Shown here: one piece after another, positions 6,082-14,587 of the stretch
Layout: every line of letters begins with the position of its first letter
Position numbering within the stretch: position 1 is the stretch's first letter
Source: Desulfonema limicola
GTDB lineage: Bacteria; Desulfobacterota; Desulfobacteria; Desulfobacterales; DYRC01
Reading direction: 5' to 3'
Length of the DNA: 19,460 bases
Assembly: GCA_020718925.1 (NCBI GenBank)
Contig: DYRC01000036.1
Span: forward strand, 1-19,460
Position numbers and translations under genes: made by a program
The notes under the pieces: model-generated
Told to the model about the DNA's origin: nothing
The model's database searches: none
Seen by the model: the letters and a program-made list of their open reading frames with translations, nothing else

Positions 6082-9000
6082 TTACTTGGATGGAGATGAA
6101 TCTGCCACTTCCACCGTAAATTCGTCCAAATTTTCCGGCAGCTTGGAAAATACGATCATAAAAGACAGCTTTTTCTCAGGCATGACCTTGATGTTTGAAT
6201 TATTCTGCCCCGCTCGGTTGCCAAGCTTCTTTTTGATATCCGCCAAACTTAATTCGCCAAGTTCCGCATCCGAAAGGATGTTGCCCGCAAACGCGGTTTC
6301 TGTCATGGCGAGCTTTTTCCCCGGCGTAAAAAGCTTTCCTCTTATCCGAATCGCATCTCTGGGCTTGGAATATTCGTTTTTAACTTCGCCTCTGATGACA
6401 AACAGCGTTCCCTCTCCGGTGTTTTTCATAAAACCGCCCGTTATCGTTGTTTCTATCGGAACCACTGCCCCGGGCTTGGATGCAACCAGTCCGCCGACAA
6501 AAGGAATCTGAGACAAATCAAAAAACTGAGAGACAAGTCCGCCGCCAAGCACCACAGCGACTATTGCGGCTGCCACAGCCATCTGCCATTTGATTTTTTT
6601 CTTTCCTGCCGGTTTTTTATCTTCAACAACCGGTGGTTTATCATCAATGTGAGAACCGACGTCTTCTGCGGGGATACCCATGTTAAACGCCGTGCTTTGT
6701 TCGCTGACCTCTTTCTCTTTCAAGGGAGTGGCAGCAGCGGCTGTTAACGGAGCCCCGCTGTCTTCAAACTCTCCGTCATGTTCTCCGTCAAAATTGAATC
6801 CGAAATCCTCCTCCGATTTTTCTTCGGGTGCAGAGTCGGACTCCATTTCAAAATCCAATTCTTCCGGTTCTTTGGGGTCGGCTTTTTTCTGAACTAAAGG
6901 CTTTGACTCAGGCGGTGATTCGCTTTCCATATCCAGATCAAGATCAAACACCTCTGACTCAGCAGAAGACTTACCCGCAGCCGGTTTTGCCGGAGCAGCT
7001 TCTCCGTCTGAATCCATATCAAGGTCAAGATCAAACACTTCTGATTCAGCAGAAGCCTTACCCGCAGCCGGTTTTGCCGGAGCAGCTTCTCCATCTGAAT
7101 CCAAATCAAGGTCAAGATCAAACACCTCTGTTTTATCTTCGGAAACTTTTGCAGGTTTTTCAGCCAGAGCAACCTTATGAGCAGGCTTTTTGGGCGGTGT
7201 TTCTCCCTCCATCTCCAAATCAAGTTCAAGATCAAACACTTCTGTTTTATCTTCGGAAACTTTTGCTGGCTTGGTTTCTATGACTGCTTTGGGTTTTGAC
7301 GCTGACGGTTTATCTTTTGCATCTTCCAAATCCAAATCAAGATCAAATTCTTCTTCGGCGGATGCTTTCTCAGCCTCAGGCTTTGCGTCAGTTTCCGAAT
7401 CCAATTCGAGATTAAATTCTTCTTCAGGAGATTCATCAGGCTGAGGCTCTTCCAGAGTCATATCAAGGTCTTTTTCATCGCCGGCAATGCTTAAATCAAG
7501 ATCAAATTCCTGTTCTGCGTCTTTGGGCGAAGCATCTTCGGGTTCCAAACTCAGTTCAAGATCGAGGTCATCCGCATCTGCTTTACTCAATTCAGGCTCA
7601 ATCGTTATATCAAGATCCTGATCGTCCGATTTTCCGGATTGAGGCTCGTCAAGCTCAAGACCTAAATCAAACTCCGGGTCTTCTTTTTCCGCCACCGGTT
7701 CAAATGTTATATCATCATCTGCTTTTTCAGATTGAGGCTCGTCAAGATCAAGGCTTAAATCCATCTCCGGTGCTTCAGCTTTGGTCGGCGTTTCATCCAA
7801 GTCAAGATTAAGTTCATCATCAGGCGACTCTTTCTCGTCAAGTTCAAGCCCCAAATCAAAGCTTTCTTCTTCTTTTTCAGGTTGAGACGCGCCAAGCTCA
7901 AGACTCAGATCAAGTTCCGGTTCTTCAGCTTTGATGGGCATTACATCCGAACCCAAGTCAAGATCAAGGTCATCGGCAGGCGGCTTTTTCTCATCAAGTT
8001 CAAGCCCCAGATCAAAGCTGTCCTCTTCCGCTTTTTCGGATTGAGGCTCGTCAAGATCAAGATTCAGATCAAAATCCGGCTCTTCGGGGTTGGCAGGCAT
8101 TGCATCCGAACCCAAATCAAGATCAAGTTCGTCAGCCGCCGCTTTTTTATCGTCAAGTTCAAGCTCCGGCTCAACGCTTTTTTCTTCTGCTTTTTCGGAT
8201 TGGGGTTCGTCAAGATCAAGACTCAGATCGAGTTCCGGCTCTTCGGCGTTGGCGGACGTTTTTTCATCGTCAAGCTCAAGCGCCAGATCAAAGTTTTCTT
8301 CATCTGCTTTTTCGGATTGAGGTTCATCAAGATCAAGACTCAGATCAAGTTCCGGCTCTTCAGCATCTTCTTTGACAGAGGGCTTAGGGGCAATCCCCGG
8401 TTTTTCATCCGCTTTTTCAGATGGATGTTCGTCAAGGTCAAGACTCAGATCAAGTTCCGGCTCTTCGACTTTGGCGGACGGTTTTTCATCCTCAAGCTCA
8501 AGACTCAGATCAAAGTCTTCTTCCTCTGCTTTTTCAGATTGAGGCACGTCAAGATCAAGACTCAGATCAAGTTCCGGCTCCTCTGCTTTGGCAGAGGGTT
8601 TCTCTTCTTCAAGATCAAGCTCCAAATCCATATCTTCATTCTCATCAAGATCACGGATTTGAGATTCCTTCTTTCCTTCTTTTACCGCTTTTGACGCGTC
8701 TCCGTCTAAAACCGAATTAATGTCAAACACCTCTGTTGCCGAGCCATAGGAACCCTGATCATCTTCAATAGCCACAGCTGCCGAAGACGACTGTTTTCCG
8801 TTTTCAAGCGCATCATCCAATCCTGATAAATCAAATTCTATATCATCGTCGGGTTCAGTGTCTTTCTTAGGCTTGGCCGGAGGCTGCTCTTCATCTATTC
8901 CCAGCATTTCATCCAGATCGGACAAATCCAGATCGGCGGGTTGTTCAGATACCGGCTCTTTTTTATCGCCAGCCATTTCCGCCTTCTTTGCTTCGGCGTC

Positions 9001-9645
9001 CGCGCCGGAGTCCATCTCTATCCCCAGCGTCTTATACATATCCTTGACATTAAATTCGAGAGTTCCGTATTTGGCAAACTCATCTGTTTCTTCAAATTCC
9101 ACATCCGCTTCAGGCGCATTACTTCCCGGATCCGGAAGCAGACTCAGGTCTTCGGGGATTTTTTCCGTTTTCGGTTTTTCCGGCTTGGGGGCAGCGGATT
9201 TGCTGTCATCTCCGAAAAGATCATCCAAATCAGATAAATCTTCTCCTTTGGGCTTTTCAGATCCTCCGAGAAGGTCCATGTCCAAGTCCAAATCAAACGA
9301 CATATCATTTTCTTTTTCGGACGGCGCTTTTGACGCTTCATCAAGCCCCATATCCAAATCCAGTTCAAAAGACAGATCTTCCGCCGCTTCTTTGTTTTTT
9401 TTAGGCGATACATCAGCACTTAACGCCTTTTCAATATCGGATATATCGAAATCGTCTTCCTGAGCTTTTTTAACCGGCGGAGACTTCGGCATCGCCTTAG
9501 CATCTGCCTGCCCGGGAGATGATGATGGCGGATAGGCTATAAAAACATCTTTGCATTTCGGGCATCGGACTTTGGAGCCGGTAACCTTCAACTGAGTTTC
9601 ATCCAGTTTGAATCTGGTTTTGCATTTTTCACAGGTGCTAATCAT
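6082..9645 (-). CDS. Giant zinc-ribbon/DUF3426-type membrane protein with acidic repeat linker
   Basis: The protein has 1187 residues. Residues 1-40 form an MJ0042-type zinc finger (C5, C8, C28, C31; CEKCKTRFKL and RCPKCKDVF). Residues about 60-1010 are an extremely acidic, repeat-rich and surely disordered linker in which D/E alternates with L (for example ELDLSLDLDEPQSEKAEEE). A single membrane helix lies near 1020-1040, preceded by lysines. The last 130 residues form a compact outside domain like DUF3426 (IRGEVKNEYSKPRDAIRIRGKLF and FMIVFSKLPENLDEFTVEV). Family relatives are usually a few hundred residues, so the linker is exceptional. The zinc ribbon would be cytoplasmic and the C-terminus periplasmic. 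It is probably cotranscribed with hpt (16 bases away) and thrC. The function is unknown; related zinc ribbons act as protein-docking modules. Confidence 0.9.
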   Translation of the reverse strand: MISTCEKCKTRFKLDETQLKVTGSKVRCPKCKDVFIAYPPSSSPGQADAKAMPKSPPVKKAQEDDFDISDIEKALSADVSPKKNKEAAEDLSFELDLDMGLDEASKAPSEKENDMSFDLDLDMDLLGGSEKPKGEDLSDLDDLFGDDSKSAAPKPEKPKTEKIPEDLSLLPDPGSNAPEADVEFEETDEFAKYGTLEFNVKDMYKTLGIEMDSGADAEAKKAEMAGDKKEPVSEQPADLDLSDLDEMLGIDEEQPPAKPKKDTEPDDDIEFDLSGLDDALENGKQSSSAAVAIEDDQGSYGSATEVFDINSVLDGDASKAVKEGKKESQIRDLDENEDMDLELDLEEEKPSAKAEEPELDLSLDLDVPQSEKAEEEDFDLSLELEDEKPSAKVEEPELDLSLDLDEHPSEKADEKPGIAPKPSVKEDAEEPELDLSLDLDEPQSEKADEENFDLALELDDEKTSANAEEPELDLSLDLDEPQSEKAEEKSVEPELELDDKKAAADELDLDLGSDAMPANPEEPDFDLNLDLDEPQSEKAEEDSFDLGLELDEKKPPADDLDLDLGSDVMPIKAEEPELDLSLELGASQPEKEEESFDLGLELDEKESPDDELNLDLDETPTKAEAPEMDLSLDLDEPQSEKADDDITFEPVAEKEDPEFDLGLELDEPQSGKSDDQDLDITIEPELSKADADDLDLELSLEPEDASPKDAEQEFDLDLSIAGDEKDLDMTLEEPQPDESPEEEFNLELDSETDAKPEAEKASAEEEFDLDLDLEDAKDKPSASKPKAVIETKPAKVSEDKTEVFDLELDLEMEGETPPKKPAHKVALAEKPAKVSEDKTEVFDLDLDLDSDGEAAPAKPAAGKASAESEVFDLDLDMDSDGEAAPAKPAAGKSSAESEVFDLDLDMESESPPESKPLVQKKADPKEPEELDFEMESDSAPEEKSEEDFGFNFDGEHDGEFEDSGAPLTAAAATPLKEKEVSEQSTAFNMGIPAEDVGSHIDDKPPVVEDKKPAGKKKIKWQMAVAAAIVAVVLGGGLVSQFFDLSQIPFVGGLVASKPGAVVPIETTITGGFMKNTGEGTLFVIRGEVKNEYSKPRDAIRIRGKLFTPGKKLAMTETAFAGNILSDAELGELSLADIKKKLGNRAGQNNSNIKVMPEKKLSFMIVFSKLPENLDEFTVEVADSSPSK
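6931..7275 (-). repeat. Near-perfect 87-bp coding repeats
   Basis: Residues about 791-905 of the large protein contain two versions of KPAKVSEDKTEVFDL and two nearly identical 29-residue units (DSDGEAAPAKPAAGK, then SAESEVFDLDLDM). The 87-base units differ at only a few positions, which points to recent duplication. Confidence 0.85.
7606..8643 (-). repeat. Degenerate tandem acidic coding repeats
   Basis: Residues about 335-680 of the large protein repeat a module of EEPELDLSLDLDEPQSEKAE followed by FDLxLELDxEKxxA, with diverged spacing and about eight recognisable copies. The DNA retains clear similarity (recurrent CAAGATCAAGACTCAGATCAA on +), so the array grew by duplication. The antisense strand is also long and open here as a by-product. 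Confidence 0.85.
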
Positions 9646-9661
9646 AATACTTCCTCACCGG

Positions 9662-10180
9662 TTATAGTTTCAAGTGATATACTTCCGGCAATTCTCTGTA
9701 ATTTTCCGCATAATCAAGCCCATAACCCACAAGAAACCCTTTTTCCACCTTGCAGCAGGCATAATCAATACTGACGGATGTCTGCCTGCGCTCCTGTTTG
9801 TCAATCAGGGCGCAGATTTTTACTGTTTTTGCTCCCAATGACGTTATATGTTTTTTCAGAGATTCCAGCGTCAGCCCTGTATCGGCAATATCTTCCACAA
9901 TCAGGACATCTTTTCCCTTCACGTCAATCTCTGTATCTGCGGATAGTCGGAGATCGCCTGACGAGGACATACCGGAGCCGTAACTGGCTGCCCGGATAAA
10001 ATCTATTTTCACCGGAATAGTGAGATGTCGGACAAGATCGGATAAAAAAATAAACGCACCTTTGAGAACGCCGACCAGCACCAATTCGCATCCCTGATAA
10101 TCATCAGAGATTCTGCGGGCAATCCCGACAATCTGCTCTTCAATTGTTTTTTTTGATAAAACCGGAATAAGCTCAGGCAT
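9662..10180 (-). CDS. hpt: Hypoxanthine phosphoribosyltransferase
   Basis: Hpt salvages hypoxanthine (and often guanine) to the nucleotide with PRPP in the cytoplasm. The 172-residue length is standard. The PRPP loop is DVLIVEDIADTGLTL (residues about 91-105). An early LVGVLKGAFIFLSDL and the flexible-loop segment RAASYGSG also fit the family, and the late KVEKGFLVGYGLDYAENYR is a hallmark of bacterial Hpt. AAAGGAG lies about 11 bases before the ATG. It stands between waaA (61 bases upstream) and the DUF3426-type gene (16 bases downstream). Confidence 0.96.
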   Translation of the reverse strand: MPELIPVLSKKTIEEQIVGIARRISDDYQGCELVLVGVLKGAFIFLSDLVRHLTIPVKIDFIRAASYGSGMSSSGDLRLSADTEIDVKGKDVLIVEDIADTGLTLESLKKHITSLGAKTVKICALIDKQERRQTSVSIDYACCKVEKGFLVGYGLDYAENYRELPEVYHLKL

Positions 10181-10241
10181 TTATAAAAATGCTCCTTTAA
10201 AAAGGAATTTTATTCCAAAATACATTGAACCGCCAGCCTTG

Positions 10242-11660
10242 TCAATAAAGTTTGCTCTTTTGCAACTCTGTCAGATGGCAGATTGCTTTGACATGACGGG
10301 CAGCCGCGCCTTTCTGATGCAGCAGTGCCTGCTTTGCACACTTACCGATCATGACCGCTTTTTCAGGGTGCGAAAGATAATAAATAATTTTTTGCGCCAA
10401 ATCATGCCCATCTTTTACCATCACGCCGCCGCCGTGTTTTTCCAGCAGCAGACGGGCATCCTGAAAATCTTCGGTGGACGGACCGTAAAACACGGGTTTT
10501 TCCCAGACAGCAGGCTCCATGATATTCTGACCGCCCAGCGGCACAAGGCTTCCCCCGCAGAAAACAACAGACGCAATGCTGTAAACTGCCTGTAATTCGC
10601 CAATTGTATTCAGAATCACTATCGGCGCGGTTCGCGGCGTCTGATTCAACTGAGTTCTGAATTGACAGGCAAATCCATGCTGAAGTATCAGCTTTCCGAT
10701 CCGATCCGATCTTTCCACATGCCGGGGTGCGATAATCAGCAGTGTATCAGGAAAAACTCGCAGAATTTCCCGGTATACTTCCAGAATAATTTCTTCTTCA
10801 TGGTTCCGGGTGCTTCCCGCAACAAAAACCGGCTGTCCGCAGACATGATACACCCGCGCCATTTTTTCAGGAATGCTGCCATCTTCCGATCCGATCAGCA
10901 ATTCATACTTGGCATTGCCGTTGATTACAATTTTTTCAGCCGGTGCGCCCAGCAGCCGAATACGCTTTGCGTCTTCTTCGCCAATCATGCTGAACAGGTC
11001 TATTCCGCCGAATACTTCCGTGAGCAAAGACTTGATTTTCAGATATTTCCTGATGGATCGGACAGAAATTCTGCCATTCATCAGAGCGGTTTTAATTCCC
11101 CGCCTTCGGCATTCTGTGAGCCAATTGGGCCAGATTTCAGTTTCAAGAAAGATCATCATATCCGGGCGGATAGCAGACAAGGCTCTACGGACAGCTTGCG
11201 GAAAATCAAGCGGCGCGTATATACAGACTGCCATGCTGCCCAACTTATGCCGGGCGCAATTCTGACCTTGCATCGTCGTGGTGGAAAGAACAATGGCACA
11301 ATCCGGCATCATTGTTTTCAAGGCATGGATAACAGCCGTTGCTACGCCGACTTCTCCGACAGATACCGCGTGAATCCAAATCCGGGGGCTGCCGGAAATC
11401 TGGCGTATCAGCGATTCGGAATAATACCGATTCGCTATCAAAGCACCCCTCCCCCAACCCCTCCCCGAAACGGAGAGGGGAGTACTGATGATGTCTCCCC
11501 CTTCCCTTTCAGGGAAGGGGGCAGGGGGGTTAGGTGCGTTTGAAAGCGATTCGGAATAAATTCCCAACCTCTGGCGCATCCGGTCATTACGGACATACTG
11601 CCCGATCCATGAAACCGGCATAAACATCACTGACGTTATAAATCGGTATAAAGCGTACAT
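10242..11660 (-). CDS. waaA: Kdo transferase carrying an in-frame palindromic insertion
   Basis: WaaA (KdtA) transfers Kdo from CMP-Kdo to lipid A at the inner membrane, building the LPS core. The 472-residue product has a short N-terminal membrane anchor. The catalytic-glutamate motif RIWIHAVSVGEV follows (E103). Further family marks are LETEIWPNWL, INGNAKYE, VFVAGSTRNHEEE, LIIAPRHVER and CGGSLVPLGGQNIMEP. Normal family length is about 420-430 residues. The excess is explained by a 45-codon insertion at residues about 40-84, between the anchor and the first Rossmann strand. The inserted segment is rich in P, G and R, and YSESL occurs on both sides. Without it the protein would read RLGIYSESLIRQISGSPRIW, as expected. 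The active-site regions are intact, so the enzyme is probably functional. Confidence 0.94.
   Translation of the reverse strand: MYALYRFITSVMFMPVSWIGQYVRNDRMRQRLGIYSESLSNAPNPPAPFPEREGGDIISTPLSVSGRGWGRGALIANRYYSESLIRQISGSPRIWIHAVSVGEVGVATAVIHALKTMMPDCAIVLSTTTMQGQNCARHKLGSMAVCIYAPLDFPQAVRRALSAIRPDMMIFLETEIWPNWLTECRRRGIKTALMNGRISVRSIRKYLKIKSLLTEVFGGIDLFSMIGEEDAKRIRLLGAPAEKIVINGNAKYELLIGSEDGSIPEKMARVYHVCGQPVFVAGSTRNHEEEIILEVYREILRVFPDTLLIIAPRHVERSDRIGKLILQHGFACQFRTQLNQTPRTAPIVILNTIGELQAVYSIASVVFCGGSLVPLGGQNIMEPAVWEKPVFYGPSTEDFQDARLLLEKHGGGVMVKDGHDLAQKIIYYLSHPEKAVMIGKCAKQALLHQKGAAARHVKAICHLTELQKSKLY
11410..11559. mobile_element. Head-to-head palindromic mini-element pair inside waaA, with 15-bp direct repeats
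   Basis: AGCGATTCGGAATAA occurs at 11410-11424 and 11545-11559, exactly 135 bases apart. Between them are two copies of the GC-rich palindromic family in opposite orientation: 11443-11490 (CCCCTCCCC/CGAAAC/GGAGAGGGG with a TTGGGGGAGGGGT-type tail on -) and about 11494-11534 (CCCCCTTCCC/TTTCA/GGGAAGGGGG plus tail). TCAAAGCACC and TCAAACGCACC-like ends give the whole insert terminal inverted repeats. It contains no open frame of its own beyond the host frame, so it is a MITE- or RPE-like non-autonomous element. Confidence 0.8.
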
Positions 11661-11771
11661 TAACCTGCCGTAAAAACAAGATAGAACAGCACAAAAAAAA
11701 TCCTGATATTTCTGTTTTCCCCTGTTTTATGATTTTTTGCAATGTTTTTTCTTATTAAAACGATTTTTTCG

Positions 11772-12323
11772 TCAATCTGTGAGTTTCTTCAGCCACCAAC
11801 TGTCGCTGTCTGTATTGAGAATTGTTTGGGCAAGCGATTTGCCTAGGTCGGTTTTCAGACGCGTTAAGATTGACGGCATCCATTTCTGTGGCGGCGTATA
11901 GCCAATATCAGACAAGGCTTTGAGATCAAGAATAAACGCAATCTGATCCGCGTCATGCGCCAATTTTGATTCAAGGGTCTCTCCCGCGTTAAATTCTTCA
12001 ATCAGCGCACTCAGCGAGGCGCCGAAGGGAATTTCTGCGGTCATGTCTTTTACCGCGCCCGCTTCATCCGGCGTTACATAGCGTTTATGCACATAATTGA
12101 GATCGCCGATCCGGGCTTCAGGCAGATCATGGACAAGGCACATCGTGATCAGCTTCTGTGAATCTGCTTGCGTTTCTGTCTGAGACATGACATAAGCAAT
12201 GAATGTGGTGATAAACGAATGCTCGGCAACCGATTCTTTTCCCGCGCCTAAAAAATGATAACCGGATCGGGGAAGGTTTTTCAGTATTCCGGCTTCAAAC
12301 AGCAGGTTTGCAACAGATTTCAT
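11772..12323 (-). CDS. HD-domain nucleotidase-like protein (YfbR/HDDC2 type)
   Basis: The 183-residue protein has the HD-superfamily metal ligands H35 (VAEHSF), H65-D66 (LVHDLPEA), E69 and D74. A later acidic residue in LAHDADQIAF completes the HD_3 pattern. Relatives include 5'-deoxynucleotidases such as YfbR and the human HDDC2 family, which dephosphorylate deoxynucleoside monophosphates; the exact substrate here is inferred. The frame is open upstream to 12503, but the ATG at 12323 is chosen because ACGGAGC precedes it and the family starts there. The upstream part would overlap tolQ and its promoter. It is divergent from tolQ and upstream of waaA. Confidence 0.88.
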   Translation of the reverse strand: MKSVANLLFEAGILKNLPRSGYHFLGAGKESVAEHSFITTFIAYVMSQTETQADSQKLITMCLVHDLPEARIGDLNYVHKRYVTPDEAGAVKDMTAEIPFGASLSALIEEFNAGETLESKLAHDADQIAFILDLKALSDIGYTPPQKWMPSILTRLKTDLGKSLAQTILNTDSDSWWLKKLTD

Positions 12324-12358
12324 AATATGCTCCGTTAGGTTTAGGTTAGAAACATTTC

Positions 12359-12387
12359 TTGACACTGCCTGTAAGTTCGTATATGGT
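12359..12387 (+). promoter_or_regulatory. Predicted sigma70-type promoter for the tol-pal operon
   Basis: A perfect TTGACA (12359-12364) is followed by a 17-base spacer and TATGGT (12382-12387). Transcription would start near 12394, about 80 bases before tolQ. It is the best promoter match in the divergent spacer. Confidence 0.6.
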
Positions 12388-12416
12388 AAAACGTTAAAAT
12401 CAGAGGCAGTAAAATA

Positions 12417-12445
12417 TTCATAGCGAATTTTGCCGAAAAGCGCAA
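12417..12445 (-). promoter_or_regulatory. Possible promoter for the HD-domain gene
   Basis: On the - strand TTGCGC (12445-12440), a 17-base spacer and TATGAA (12422-12417) lie about 95 bases before the HD gene start. The match is moderate. It would face the tolQ promoter. Confidence 0.3.
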
Positions 12446-12473
12446 TCGGAATAAGGGGGGAATCGGAAGTCTG

Positions 12474-13166
12474 ATGTTTTCCGGTGATATTGATATTATC
12501 CACATCATTATAAATGCCACGCTGACCGTGCAGATGGTCATGCTGGTGTTGCTGTTTTTTTCCGTATCGTCATGGTCAATCATTCTGATCAAATTTTTTT
12601 ATATCCGCCGGGCGTACAGGGAATCGGATTTTTTTCTGGAAGTGTTCTGGGAGAGTCGGGATTTGTCCGTCGCCTTTAAAGAAGCCAAAGAACTCGAAGG
12701 CAGCCCTATTGCAAGAATTTTCAGCCTGGCATACGTCGAGCTTAAAAAATCAACGCAGGCTGCCGAAGGCACGGCATCGGGCTTTGCCGGGATGGATAAT
12801 GTCAAACGTGCGCTTCGCCGGGCAATCAATACCGAAATCACGCAGATGACGCAGATGGTTCCGTTTTTGGCAACTACGGGCAATACCACGCCGTTTATCG
12901 GGTTGTTCGGGACGGTGTGGGGCATCATGGGATCGTTTCACAGCATCGGACTCAAAGGCTCGGCAAGCCTTGCCGCAGTTGCGCCCGGCATATCCGAAGC
13001 TCTGGTCGCAACGGCTGCCGGATTGGCGGTGGCAATTCCTGCGGTGATTGCATTTAACTATTTTATGCAGAAAATCCGCTATATTGAATCTGAGCTTCAA
13101 AGTTTTTCAGCAGATTTTCTCAATATCATTGAGCGGGATATTCTGGCAGCAAAGGGGAATGCATAA
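12474..13166 (+). CDS. tolQ: Tol-Pal motor protein TolQ
   Basis: TolQ is the proton-channel scaffold of the Tol-Pal system and a homologue of ExbB and MotA. The 230-residue protein has a first membrane helix at about residues 17-40 and a large cytoplasmic loop. A second helix lies near 131-155 (FLATTGNTTPFIGLFGTVWG, the TolQ/ExbB signature) and a third at about 173-197 (ALVATAAGLAVAIPAVIAFN). The start at 12474 is supported by GGAAG just upstream and by the family's N-terminal pattern. It opens the operon; tolR follows after 2 bases. It probably forms a pentamer around a TolR dimer in the inner membrane. Confidence 0.96.
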   Translation: MFSGDIDIIHIIINATLTVQMVMLVLLFFSVSSWSIILIKFFYIRRAYRESDFFLEVFWESRDLSVAFKEAKELEGSPIARIFSLAYVELKKSTQAAEGTASGFAGMDNVKRALRRAINTEITQMTQMVPFLATTGNTTPFIGLFGTVWGIMGSFHSIGLKGSASLAAVAPGISEALVATAAGLAVAIPAVIAFNYFMQKIRYIESELQSFSADFLNIIERDILAAKGNA

Positions 13167-13168
13167 TT

Positions 13169-13618
13169 ATGGCAATGGGAACTAACAGTGATCAGTTGAT
13201 GTCGGAAATCAACGTAACGCCGTTTGTGGACGTGATGCTGGTTTTGCTGATTATTTTTATGGTATCCGCGCCGATGATGGTACAGGGCTTAGATGTGTCC
13301 CTGCCTAAAGCTACGTCCAAACCTCTTTCCACAGATAATGTTGAGCATCTGGTGATTACGGTTGACAAAGACAGCAAAGTGTTTATAAATGAAACAGCCG
13401 TTCCCGCAGAGGAACTGAAAATAAAACTGTCCAAAATTTTGGAAAATCGTCCGGATCGGACGGTATATTTCAAGGCAGATAAAAGCGTTTCTTACGGAAC
13501 AGCCGTGCAGATACTGGCTGAAATCAGAGGCGCCGGGGTTGAAAAGCTCGGAATGATTACGGAACCGGCAGAAGAAACCAAGAAGGAAAAAGGCAAACCT
13601 CAGAAAGCGCATAGTTGA
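13169..13618 (+). CDS. tolR: Tol-Pal motor protein TolR
   Basis: A 149-residue ExbD/TolR protein with a short cytoplasmic N-terminus and one membrane helix at about residues 19-38. The helix carries the proton-relay aspartate D21 in INVTPFVDVMLVLLIIFMV. The periplasmic domain then reads VSLPKATSKPL and YFKADKSVSYGTAVQILAEI, a typical ExbD/TolR fold, and a lysine-rich tail follows. It couples proton flow through TolQ to movements that reach Pal. It is 2 bases after tolQ and 10 bases before tolA. AAGGGG lies about 12 bases before its ATG. Confidence 0.96.
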   Translation: MAMGTNSDQLMSEINVTPFVDVMLVLLIIFMVSAPMMVQGLDVSLPKATSKPLSTDNVEHLVITVDKDSKVFINETAVPAEELKIKLSKILENRPDRTVYFKADKSVSYGTAVQILAEIRGAGVEKLGMITEPAEETKKEKGKPQKAHS

Positions 13619-13628
13619 GGAACGGTAT

Positions 13629-14582
13629 ATGCACGAGGATGATGAGTATTGGTTTCCTGACAGGCAGGGCAATCAGACGGCGGTATTTCTGTTTTTTGTT
13701 GTATCCGGCGTTTGTCATGTGTTAATTATTGCGGCAATGCTTTTTTTGCCGGATATGTTTCCGGGAAAAAGAATTTCTGAGATGTCTTTCGGTCCTGTGG
13801 TGTCCGTTGATCTGATTCCGGGACCGCCGCCGAAAGCAGAAAAACTGAGTCCGGTGAAAGCGGTAAAACCCGCGCCGGAACCCAAAAAACCGGAGCCGGT
13901 AGTGAAGGAGCCGGAAAAGCCTCAGATTCCGCCGGAGACGGAGAAGCCCAAAGAAACATCAAAGCCTGAACCGGTTCATGAAAAACCGGAAGATGCGGAT
14001 ATTTCAATTGCGCCGAAAAAACCGGTGACGGAAAAGCCCAAAGAGATACCGAAACCCAAGGAAATTGTTAAGCCGATAGAAAAACCTAAAAAAACCGAAG
14101 AGATAGATAAAAAAGCGCAGAAAAACTTGCAGAATGCGCTGGATAGGATTAAAAAGAAGGTCGGTCGGCTGAAAGAACTTGAAAGCACGGTCAGGGATTC
14201 GGAGCCTTCGTCGGATGAGGATGAGCCGACAGGCGGTTCTCCCATAGGCATTGCCGGAGGCACAGGCGGAGGCGGGGGACGCGGTGATTATGTTTCAGAC
14301 GCATATATCATGCAGGTTGCGTCTTTGATTGAAAAAAACTGGGCATTTTCAGAATCGCTCGCGGGTTTGCAGAAAAATCTGCAATCTGTGGTTGCGGTCA
14401 AAATATCATCAAATGGTGAAATCAGAGAAGTATGGTTCAAACAAAGATCGGGAAATAAGTATCTGGATGAATCTGCGGATAAAGCGGTGAGAAAATCCAA
14501 TCCGCTGCCGCCGCTTCCCAGGGGCTTATCGGATGATACAATCGTATTATACTTCACACCGAAAGGAGTAAATACAAGGTAG
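13629..14582 (+). CDS. tolA: TolA-like protein with TonB-type C-terminus
   Basis: A 317-residue protein. A cytoplasmic leader is followed by one membrane helix at about residues 19-42 (VFLFFVVSGVCHVLIIAAML). A long linker of P, K and E (about 60-155) comes next, then a short coiled coil (KKAQKNLQNALDRIKKKVGRL) and a glycine-rich hinge. The last 90 residues form a TonB/TolA C-terminal domain (YIMQVASLIEKNW, VVAVKISSNGEIREVWF, SNPLPPLP). It would span the periplasm and link the TolQR motor to TolB-Pal. Its place between tolR and tolB fixes the assignment as TolA rather than TonB. AGGAACGG precedes the ATG. Confidence 0.93.
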   Translation: MHEDDEYWFPDRQGNQTAVFLFFVVSGVCHVLIIAAMLFLPDMFPGKRISEMSFGPVVSVDLIPGPPPKAEKLSPVKAVKPAPEPKKPEPVVKEPEKPQIPPETEKPKETSKPEPVHEKPEDADISIAPKKPVTEKPKEIPKPKEIVKPIEKPKKTEEIDKKAQKNLQNALDRIKKKVGRLKELESTVRDSEPSSDEDEPTGGSPIGIAGGTGGGGGRGDYVSDAYIMQVASLIEKNWAFSESLAGLQKNLQSVVAVKISSNGEIREVWFKQRSGNKYLDESADKAVRKSNPLPPLPRGLSDDTIVLYFTPKGVNTR

Positions 14583-14587
14583 TTTTT

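Noticed and set aside
7882..8694. A long + strand open frame of 270 codons, rich in K, F and R, opposite the large repeat protein
   Set aside because: It is the antisense of the D/E-L repeats; repetition keeps stops away. No ribosome site and no family resemblance.
10662..11543. A 293-codon + strand frame opposite waaA
   Set aside because: It overlaps all conserved waaA motifs; the composition is that of an antisense shadow.
11661..11771. Possible terminator ACGAAAAAATCGTTTT after the HD gene and a promoter for waaA
   Set aside because: The stem is only four pairs, and no -35/-10 pair with acceptable spacing was found in this A/T-rich gap.
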